A DNA stretch of 8,658 nt, taken from NCBI GenBank assembly GCA_947506075.1, contig CANNNN010000093.1:1-8658 (forward strand), written 5' to 3'. Shown in pieces: positions 1 through 5,193 of this stretch. The notes beneath the pieces are model-generated. The model saw only the letters and a list, made by a program, of their open reading frames with translations, did not search any database and was not told the origin of the DNA. Position 1 is the stretch's first letter. Every line of letters starts with the position of its first letter. The DNA comes from Methylococcaceae bacterium (GTDB lineage Bacteria > Pseudomonadota > Gammaproteobacteria > Methylococcales > Methylomonadaceae). Made by a program: the position numbers and the translations under genes.

Positions 1-614
1 GCCGCACAGTTAATGGCTAAAAAGCGACGGTCGCGGCGCATGCTTTCCACATGCAGAGCATGGGCCACTAACTCCTTGCCGGTGCCGGATTCGCCGCGAA
101 TTAACACGGTCGCTTCGGTTTCGGAGACATTGCGTAAGATTTTGATGGCTTCCTGCATGGTCGGGTCCCGGGTCAAGATGCCATGAAAACTGGTGGTGTC
201 TTCCTGAGTGCTAATGGCCTGGGGGCTAGTGTTTTGCGGCTGGAGAAATTCCAGTGCACCTGCGAATTGGCCTTCGGCATCAAAAAATGCGCGTGCGGTA
301 CGGTAACAGCTTAGAGTTCCGCCGTTCTTTCTGTTGAGATTGACCAATTGCGCTTTAATGACACCTTGTTCGGCCAATTCACAGGGATTGGACTCGTTAT
401 CGCAGCCAAATACTTCAGTGCAGGGTTTGCTAAGCACCTCGCCTGTCGACCAGCCAAACAGTTTTTCCGCGCCTTTACTCCAAAACAGGACTTTGCCGTT
501 GGCGTCGATGGCGAATACCGCTCCGATGTCGACTAGATCGGTTAGTACATCAATGACATGGTCGGGGCCGAGTTGGCTTAGCCAGCGATTAAAAAAGTGG
601 GATGATTGGCTCAT
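1..614 (-). CDS. Sigma-54-dependent transcriptional activator, PAS sensor plus AAA+ domain (partial, FisR-like)
   Basis: Reading the minus strand from ATG at 614-612 gives 204 uninterrupted codons to the window edge; the C-terminal part is missing. Residues about 18-125 look like a PAS sensor (GAVFAIDANGKVLFWSKGAE, then KLFGW). They carry Cys65, Cys71 and Cys78, with Cys103 further on. After a short linker the AAA+ domain begins near residue 144; Walker A GESGTGK lies at 174-180, typical of enhancer-binding proteins that remodel sigma-54 polymerase. The GAFTGA loop, Walker B and DNA-binding helix would lie beyond position 1. The ribosome site is weak (GGAG 14 nt upstream). A TATGAT-like -10 on the minus strand (657-662) could drive it, with the palindrome at 674-688 near the -35 position, which would allow autoregulation. 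Divergence from an sqr operon with a sigma-54 promoter suggests a sulfide or sulfane-sulfur activator like FisR. Family is certain; the ligand is inferred. Confidence 0.93.
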   Translation of the reverse strand, partial: MSQSSHFFNRWLSQLGPDHVIDVLTDLVDIGAVFAIDANGKVLFWSKGAEKLFGWSTGEVLSKPCTEVFGCDNESNPCELAEQGVIKAQLVNLNRKNGGTLSCYRTARAFFDAEGQFAGALEFLQPQNTSPQAISTQEDTTSFHGILTRDPTMQEAIKILRNVSETEATVLIRGESGTGKELVAHALHVESMRRDRRFLAINCA

Positions 615-673
615 AATAAAAAGAAATGCTCCGTTTCAAAAAATGTTGCATAGAGTATCATAAATGTTTCTTT

Positions 674-688
674 GTTTCATCATGAAAC
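674..688. promoter_or_regulatory. Palindromic candidate activator-binding site (UAS)
   Basis: The sequence GTTTCAT-C-ATGAAAC is a perfect 7-bp inverted repeat around one central base. It ends 63 bp before the -24 element and lies about 90-105 bp upstream of the predicted start, the usual distance for an enhancer-binding protein. Further GTTTC half-sites occur at 633-637 and 666-670 in the same intergenic region. Binding by the divergently encoded activator is inferred from position and symmetry only. Confidence 0.6.
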
Positions 689-724
689 GCATTGCGCTGA
701 TTTTGGTAAAATAAAAACATTATA

Positions 725-737
725 AATCAATAAATTG
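725..737 (+). promoter_or_regulatory. IHF binding site
   Basis: AATCAATAAATTG matches the IHF consensus WATCAANNNNTTR at every defined position. It lies between the palindrome at 674-688 and the -24/-12 promoter. In sigma-54 promoters a bend at this place brings the upstream-bound activator into contact with the polymerase. The region is AT-rich, so a chance match is possible, but the placement is the canonical one. Confidence 0.6.
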
Positions 738-750
738 TATCCAATTAAAG

Positions 751-767
751 TTGGCACTTAAATTGCT
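751..767 (+). promoter_or_regulatory. Sigma-54 (-24/-12) promoter of the sqr-RND operon
   Basis: TTGGCAC (751-757) and TTGCT (763-767) match the sigma-54 consensus TTGGCACN5TTGCW. The invariant GG (753-754) and GC (765-766) are separated by exactly 10 bp. The element points to the operon and predicts transcription from about position 778. The divergent gene encodes a sigma-54 activator, which supports the call strongly. Transcription would need both that activator and ATP hydrolysis. Confidence 0.92.
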
Positions 768-777
768 TTATTTAAAT

Positions 778-1017
778 CATAATATTCCTCTCATTTGGAA
801 CTAACCGATTTTTTAGACAGATATTTGAAGTGGCAATTGCAATCTATAGTTATTTATAGGGTTGTTGCGAATTGACTGATACAGTTACAAACTAATGAGA
901 TTGCCCCTTTTTAAATCAGTTAGACCAAACCTGCCAATTGGGTTTATCAATTAGGCAGTTTGTTTATAAAAATAATTGCGCTGAAAGTCCCCATGCTTTT
1001 TACTAAAGGAGAAAACC
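778..1017 (+). other. Long 5' untranslated leader of the operon
   Basis: If transcription starts about 12 bp after the -12 element, roughly 240 nt precede the first convincing start codon at 1018. The stretch is AT-rich and has no long ORF. It contains one clear stem-loop (926-962) and a small inverted repeat CTATA/TATAG (844-859). A TTGACT (872-877) with TAATGA 15 bp downstream could be a poor sigma-70 promoter, but it is not convincing. I recognise no known riboswitch. Confidence 0.5.
926..962 (+). repeat. Stem-loop in the operon leader
   Basis: The arms 926-940 and 948-962 pair over 14 bp with two single-base bulges (C931 and A953) and a 7-nt loop GGTTTAT. The downstream run TTTAT is a poor U-tract, so this could be a weak terminator or attenuator, an mRNA stabiliser, or a protein-binding repeat in DNA. 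It ends 43 nt before the Shine-Dalgarno sequence of the first ORF. Confidence 0.6.
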
Positions 1018-1095
1018 ATGATGTATTTCACTTGTATGCTTTGCATTAATTCTTGCGATACATTTTCTAGGCAGACAGAGGAGTTAACACCATGA
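1018..1095 (+). CDS. Possible 25-residue cysteine-rich small protein or leader peptide
   Basis: ATG at 1018 follows an excellent Shine-Dalgarno (AAGGAG, 1006-1011, 6-nt spacer), the best in the leader. It opens a 25-codon frame beginning MMYFTCMLCINSC, with Cys6, Cys9 and Cys13 (CX2CX3C) and a polar tail. The TGA stop overlaps the ATG of the next gene (ATGA), the classic layout for translational coupling. I do not recognise the peptide. It could be a thiol- or metal-binding microprotein, a regulatory upstream ORF whose translation tunes DUF2892 and sqr, or a chance frame. The next gene has its own ribosome site (GAGGAG, 1078-1083), so coupling would not be obligatory. Support is the ribosome site, the overlap and the cysteine content; no homology is claimed. 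Confidence 0.4.
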   Translation: MMYFTCMLCINSCDTFSRQTEELTP

Positions 1096-1307
1096 CCACA
1101 GAACGTATAGTCAGAATTGTCGCCGGATTTTTTATACTTCTTTCTTTAAGCCTGGGTGTGCAAGGTAGTCCGCTATTCCATAATAGCAACTGGCTTTGGT
1201 TTACCGTATTTGTCGGCGCTAATCTGTTCCAGAGCGGCTTTACCCAATTTTGCCCGCTGGAAATGATATTGAAAAAACTGGGCATCAAAGAAAGTCTATG
1301 CCGCTAA
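1092..1307 (+). CDS. DUF2892 (YgaP-type) two-helix inner-membrane protein
   Basis: This 71-residue protein matches the DUF2892/YgaP transmembrane family. It has an N-terminal RIVRIVAGFFILLSLSLG, a first helix at about 9-24, a second helix at about 34-50, and the conserved end GFTQFCPLEMILKKLGIK with Cys54; Cys70 is next to last. The family is often fused or adjacent to rhodanese domains and is common near sulfur-handling genes; its biochemical role is unknown. A membrane-bound acceptor or scaffold for sulfur or for SQR is an inference from context. The start follows GAGGAG at 1078-1083 with an 8-nt spacer and overlaps the stop of the small ORF upstream. sqr follows after 39 nt, so co-transcription is very likely. 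Confidence 0.87.
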   Translation: MTTERIVRIVAGFFILLSLSLGVQGSPLFHNSNWLWFTVFVGANLFQSGFTQFCPLEMILKKLGIKESLCR

Positions 1308-1316
1308 TACCGGCAT
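1298..1316 (+). repeat. Small hairpin over the DUF2892 stop codon
   Basis: ATGCCG (1298-1303) and CGGCAT (1311-1316) are perfect 6-bp arms around a 7-nt loop CTAATAC that holds the stop codon. There is no U-tract, so it is not a terminator. At most it may affect mRNA stability or reinitiation at sqr. A repeat this short could be chance. Confidence 0.3.
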
Positions 1317-1346
1317 TCACTCAACTATCCTCAGCGAGGTATTAAC

Positions 1347-2624
1347 ATGGCTAAAATTGTAATCGTAGGCGCTGGCATCGGTGGCATACCGATGGCGTTT
1401 GAAATGAAAGAACTATCCCGTAAAGAAGATGAAGTGGTCGTTATCGCCGATACGCCGACCTTTCATTTTGTACCCTCCAATCCTTGGGTAGGTGTCAATT
1501 GGCGCAAACCTGAAGATATTAAAGTAGAACTTGCGCCGGTTTTCAAAAATAAAAAAATCACCTTCATTCAACAACAAGCAACACGCTTTCATCCTGAGAA
1601 CAATCAAGTCGAAATTGCCGATGGCTCATTGGTGGATTACGATTTCCTGATTATCGCCACCGGTCCCAAGCTTGCTTTTGACGAAATACCGGGACTCGGT
1701 CCTCACGGTTACACCCAATCGGTCTGTCATGTCGATCATGCGGGCGAATCCGGAGAATTTTGGACTAAGTTTGTCGAAGATCCAGGACCTATCATTATTG
1801 GCGCGGTTCAGGGGGCTTCCTGCTTCGGTCCCGCTTACGAATATATGTTCATTGCGGAAACCGATCTGCGTAAACGTAAAATTCGCGATCAAGTAAAAAT
1901 GACCTATGTCACCTCCGAACCCTACATTGGCCATTTGGGTCTGGGCGGCGTAGGTGATACCAAAGGTATGCTGGAAAGCGAGTTACGCAACAAACACATC
2001 GATTGGATCTGTAATGCCAAGGTGGACAAGATCGAGGCAGGGATGATGTATATCACCGAAGTGGATGAAAACGGCGTAGAGAAAAAGAAGCACGAGTTGC
2101 CGTTTAAACACAGCATGATGCTACCTGCTTTTAAGGGCGTTGATGCGTTACTGGGCATTGAAAAATTAGTCAATCCGCGCGGCTTCGTGTTGGTCGATGA
2201 ACACCAGCGCAATCAGACTTATAAAAACGTCTATTCGGTAGGCGTATGCATCGCCATTCCTCCGCTTTCACAAACCCCGGTTCCAACCGGTACGCCGAAA
2301 ACCGGCTATATGATTGAGTCTATGGTGACCGCGACCGCACATAATATCCGCGAAGAATTGGATGGCGGGCAGCCCAGCCATAAAGGCAGCTGGAATGCAT
2401 TGTGTCTGGCTGATTTTGGGGATTCCGGCATTGCTTTCCTGGCTATGCCGCAAATTCCACCGCGTAACGTGCAATGGGCTTCAAAGGGAAGGTGGGTGCA
2501 TTGGGCCAAAATTGCCTATGAAAAATATTTTCTCAGGAAAGTGCGCTTAGGTCTCAGTGAGCCGATTTATGAGCGTTTACCGCTAAAAATGTTTGGCGTT
2601 ATGCGCCTCAAAGATAAAAAATAA
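1347..2624 (+). CDS. sqr: Sulfide:quinone oxidoreductase
   Basis: This 425-residue flavoprotein oxidises sulfide to zero-valent sulfur or polysulfide and passes electrons to the membrane quinone pool. The N-terminal FAD site is GAGIGG (8-13); the second conserved block is FLIIATGPKLAF (100-111). From memory it follows the Acidithiobacillus ferrooxidans enzyme closely: FVPSNPWVGV (41-50), GASCFGPAYEY (156-166), EPYIGHLG (191-198), FVLVDEHQR (280-288), PVPTGTPKTGYMIESMV (311-327). Cys127, Cys159 and Cys353 fall where that enzyme has Cys128, Cys160 and Cys356, so the redox and persulfide-carrying cysteines are all present; Cys222 and Cys301 are extra. The C-terminal segment after about 380 is basic and aromatic, consistent with amphipathic helices docking on the membrane; there is no signal peptide. 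GAGGT lies 6 nt before ATG. Length is normal and the frame intact. Confidence 0.96.
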   Translation: MAKIVIVGAGIGGIPMAFEMKELSRKEDEVVVIADTPTFHFVPSNPWVGVNWRKPEDIKVELAPVFKNKKITFIQQQATRFHPENNQVEIADGSLVDYDFLIIATGPKLAFDEIPGLGPHGYTQSVCHVDHAGESGEFWTKFVEDPGPIIIGAVQGASCFGPAYEYMFIAETDLRKRKIRDQVKMTYVTSEPYIGHLGLGGVGDTKGMLESELRNKHIDWICNAKVDKIEAGMMYITEVDENGVEKKKHELPFKHSMMLPAFKGVDALLGIEKLVNPRGFVLVDEHQRNQTYKNVYSVGVCIAIPPLSQTPVPTGTPKTGYMIESMVTATAHNIREELDGGQPSHKGSWNALCLADFGDSGIAFLAMPQIPPRNVQWASKGRWVHWAKIAYEKYFLRKVRLGLSEPIYERLPLKMFGVMRLKDKK

Positions 2625-2632
2625 AAGTTATT

Positions 2633-2673
2633 GACGACAGTGGCGCTTTGGTGAAAGAGGCGCCGTTGTTGTC
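2633..2673 (+). terminator. Intercistronic RNA hairpin, possible partial terminator or processing site
   Basis: Arms 2633-2649 and 2657-2673 form 17 consecutive pairs, five of them G-U, around the 7-nt loop GGTGAAA, with a GC-rich core (GGCGC/GCGCC). Because the wobble pairs would become A-C mismatches on the other strand, the structure works in the rightward transcript. The run after it is only CTTTT (2678-2682), so it is more likely an inefficient terminator or an mRNA-stabilising or processing element than a full stop. It begins 9 nt after the sqr stop and would set exporter expression relative to sqr. No convincing separate promoter is seen before the next gene. Confidence 0.6.
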
Positions 2674-2725
2674 GTTACTTTTAACAACCCCCGATGAGCC
2701 GTATTCAAAAAGGACTGAATCTTAC

Positions 2726-4072
2726 ATGAGACCAACAACTAAGCGGATTCTGCTGACGGCATGCACTGTAGGGCTAATTTTAAGCCATAGTGCTCAGGCC
2801 GAGACTAGCCAGCCACTCTTTACGCTAGACCAGGCCATTGATGCGGCGTTATCCAACAATCCTGAGCTAAGTATCATGCAGGCCCGAATAGACCAGGCGG
2901 ATGCGCAATTGGGACAAGCGCTGGCGGTTTTTTACCCGCAAATCAAAACCAGTCTGTCTTATCAGTACAGCAATAATCCGGCCCAGGCTTTCGCGATGCT
3001 GATCTCGCAACGACGCCTGAATCTGGCCGGAACCGATTTCAACCAGCCGGGCTTTGTCGAGGATTATCGCCCGCAAGTGACCGCCAGTTATTCTCTGTTC
3101 CGGGGCGGTCAGGATTATTACCAGAGTCAGGCCGCGCAACTTGGTATAGAGACCTCGGAACTGGAAAAATCCGCGACCCGCAATCGTCTGCTCAGCAATG
3201 TCACCGCGGCTTTCTATGGCGAGTTGGCGGCGATTGACGCCCGTAAAATCAGTCTACGTACAATTGAGGCGGTACAAAGCGAACTCGAGCAATCCCGTGT
3301 GCGATTCAATGCCGGCGCCTTGCTAAAATCCGATGTATTGTCCCTGGAAGTGCAACTGGCCGAAGCCAAAGAGGCCGATATCCAGGCCAAAAATGCCATC
3401 GAAATGGCGCAAAACATGCTGAAAACCTTATTGGGCCTGTCTGTCAGTGACGCGTTCGCGATCAATGCAGCCCTGGAAACGCCCTTGCCTAAAGCCCCCG
3501 CAGTTTTCAACGAGCTATTGACTCAGGCACTGACTAACCATCCCGAATTAAAAGCGGCCGAAAAACGGATTCTGATAGCCGAGAAACAAGTCTCTGCCGC
3601 CCAGGGCGCGCACTTGCCCAGAGCCGATGCTTATGTCAATTACGGTTCCGACAGCAAGAACCTGACTTACAACAGTAACCAGGATAATCTCAGCGCCGGA
3701 GTGATGGTGGAAATGGATATTTTTACCGGCTTCTCCACCCAGGAAAAGATTAAAAAAGCGCAACACGAGCTGACCATAGCGAAGGAAACGGCCCGCCAAA
3801 CCCGTTTGCGGATAGCAAATCAACTTAAAACCGCCCAACTTAGATTGCAGGAAGCCTTAAGTCGCGCACAGAGCAGCGCTCTGGCCGTAGAGGCTTCCGA
3901 AGAAGCCTTGCGGCTGGTCAAGGAACAACGCCAGGCCGGTGTGGTGACGGTAACCCGCTATATTGAAGCGGAAGTTGCCCGCGATAAAGCGCACACCCGA
4001 CAAATCAGCAGCCGTTACGATGCCTTGCGCGCGGAAGCGGAACTTAAACAAGCTAGCGGTTTTTGGCAATAA
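2726..4072 (+). CDS. TolC-family outer-membrane efflux channel
   Basis: This 448-residue protein is the outer-membrane duct of a tripartite exporter. Residues 1-25 are a signal peptide (KR, hydrophobic core ILLTACTVGLIL, cleavage after AQA). Two outer-membrane efflux repeats follow: the first (about 33-240) includes FTLDQAIDAALSNNPEL, SLFRGG and RFNAGALLKSDVLSLEVQLA; the second (about 262-445) begins with LLTQALTNHPELKAAEK and includes DIFTGFSTQEKIKKAQ and QRQAGVVTVTRYIEAEVARD. This is the internal duplication expected of the family. The start at 2726 is chosen because it gives the signal peptide and follows AAAGGA (2709-2714); the in-frame TTG at 2648 lies inside the hairpin. Cys13 sits in a lipobox-like LTAC, but the hydrophobic part before it is too short for a lipoprotein. 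The adaptor gene follows after 23 nt. Substrate is not predictable from the channel. Confidence 0.94.
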   Translation: MRPTTKRILLTACTVGLILSHSAQAETSQPLFTLDQAIDAALSNNPELSIMQARIDQADAQLGQALAVFYPQIKTSLSYQYSNNPAQAFAMLISQRRLNLAGTDFNQPGFVEDYRPQVTASYSLFRGGQDYYQSQAAQLGIETSELEKSATRNRLLSNVTAAFYGELAAIDARKISLRTIEAVQSELEQSRVRFNAGALLKSDVLSLEVQLAEAKEADIQAKNAIEMAQNMLKTLLGLSVSDAFAINAALETPLPKAPAVFNELLTQALTNHPELKAAEKRILIAEKQVSAAQGAHLPRADAYVNYGSDSKNLTYNSNQDNLSAGVMVEMDIFTGFSTQEKIKKAQHELTIAKETARQTRLRIANQLKTAQLRLQEALSRAQSSALAVEASEEALRLVKEQRQAGVVTVTRYIEAEVARDKAHTRQISSRYDALRAEAELKQASGFWQ

Positions 4073-4095
4073 CAGTCGCGATAGAGGACTTACAG

Positions 4096-5193
4096 ATGAC
4101 GGATAACACAGCGGTTTCACGTACGCCAAAATGGTTGGTACCGGTTGCAGCGATTAGCGGCTTAATCCTGGTGATTTTGTTTGCGCTCGGTGTGCTCGGC
4201 GGCGATAAGAAAACCGAAGCAGGTAATACGGAACTTAAGGGGCAAGCCCTGCCCAATAATGCCAAAACCCTGAAAGTCAGCAGCCAGGCCGAGGCCAATC
4301 TGTTGTCCTGGCAGGGCACGGTACGCTCGCGGCTGGCGGTAAAAATTGCGCCCAAACTGAACGCCCGCATCGTTGAGCTGCAGGTGCACCCCGGCGATAG
4401 GTTGACAAAAGGCGCTGTGATCGCCCGACTGGATGACCGTGATTTACGTGCCGCTTACAATGCCGCCAATGCGGCCTATCGTGCAGCACAGGCGCAAGCT
4501 TCACAAGCCAAAACCGAAGAAAGACGCATCATCGACTTATACAGCAAGCAGGCCGTCACCCGGCAAAATTACGATGAAGTGCTGGCCCAGGCTCAGTCCG
4601 TGCAGGCCTTAGCCAATCAGGCGGCCGAGACCGCCCAGCAAACCAAGGTGTTGCTGGGCGAAAATGTGCTGTATGCACCTTTCGACGGTGTCGTTGGCGA
4701 ACGCTTGCAGGAACCGGGCGATATGGCCATGCCGAATCAGACTATCATCACCTTTCTTAAGCCCGACGATTTGCGACTGGAGGTAGCGATTGCTGATAAT
4801 TGTTCGGCTCAGGTTAAACTCGGTATGACCGTTAAGGTACGTATTGATGCAATTGGGCAGACCCTAAGCGGAACGGTTGACGAAATCAGCCCGGAAATCG
4901 ACCCGCAAACCCGCAGTCAACAGCTTAAGGTTCGCTTGCCGAACGTCAACGGCTTGCAGCAGGGCCAATTCGCTAACCTGGAATTAGGCTGCCAAGCGGA
5001 ACAACAAGCCTTAGTCATTCCAAAATCGTCTATTGTGCATTACGGCCAGCTCCAGGCGGTCAGAGTGGTCGATGGTCAGCGCTTACATATCCGTCATATT
5101 CGTACCGGTAAAGACTATGGCGATCAAGTGCAAGTCTTGTCCGGTCTGCATGAAGGCGACACTATCCTGCTTGAGGATGGATCGCAGCCATGA
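4096..5193 (+). CDS. RND efflux periplasmic adaptor subunit (HlyD/MFP family)
   Basis: This 365-residue protein links the inner-membrane pump to the channel. It has an N-terminal membrane anchor (about 13-36, WLVPVAAISGLILVILFALG) with no lipobox. The first half of the lipoyl domain (KIAPKLNARIVELQVHPGDR, 83-102) is followed by an alanine- and glutamine-rich helical hairpin (about 115-186), which should meet the channel tip. The second lipoyl half (LYAPFDGVVGERLQEPGDM, 192-210), a beta-barrel with LEVAIADNCSAQVKLGMTV, and a membrane-proximal domain starting near ALVIPKSSIV (305-314) complete it. ATG at 4096 has AGAGGA 7 nt upstream; an in-frame TTG at 4063 would overlap the previous gene and lacks support. 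The TGA stop overlaps the pump start (ATGA), so the two are probably translationally coupled. No histidine- or methionine-rich metal-binding segment is seen, which argues against a CusB-type metal adaptor. Confidence 0.94.
   Translation: MTDNTAVSRTPKWLVPVAAISGLILVILFALGVLGGDKKTEAGNTELKGQALPNNAKTLKVSSQAEANLLSWQGTVRSRLAVKIAPKLNARIVELQVHPGDRLTKGAVIARLDDRDLRAAYNAANAAYRAAQAQASQAKTEERRIIDLYSKQAVTRQNYDEVLAQAQSVQALANQAAETAQQTKVLLGENVLYAPFDGVVGERLQEPGDMAMPNQTIITFLKPDDLRLEVAIADNCSAQVKLGMTVKVRIDAIGQTLSGTVDEISPEIDPQTRSQQLKVRLPNVNGLQQGQFANLELGCQAEQQALVIPKSSIVHYGQLQAVRVVDGQRLHIRHIRTGKDYGDQVQVLSGLHEGDTILLEDGSQP

Noticed and set aside
334..663. Open frame of 109 codons on the plus strand
   Set aside because: It lies antisense to the sigma-54 activator, whose PAS and Walker A motifs read clearly on the minus strand. 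Its own translation is low-complexity, Ser/Thr/Pro-rich, with no recognisable domain.
831..840. Second sigma-54-like sequence TGGCAATTGC
   Set aside because: Only one base separates the TGGCA and TTGC parts, so GG and GC are far too close for sigma-54. It is a fortuitous match.
2648..2725. Upstream TTG start for the TolC-like gene
   Set aside because: It lies inside the 2633-2673 hairpin, has no ribosome site, and would put 26 polar residues before a normal signal peptide. ATG at 2726 is clearly better.
2726..2800. Lipoprotein reading of the TolC-like N-terminus (LTAC at residues 10-13)
   Set aside because: The hydrophobic stretch before Cys13 is only about five residues, whereas a standard signal peptidase I site (AQA) follows a full-length core at residue 25.
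4063..4095. TTG start for the adaptor gene overlapping the TolC-like gene
   Set aside because: It lacks a ribosome site, while ATG at 4096 has AGAGGA at 7 nt and gives the normal short cytoplasmic tail before the membrane anchor.
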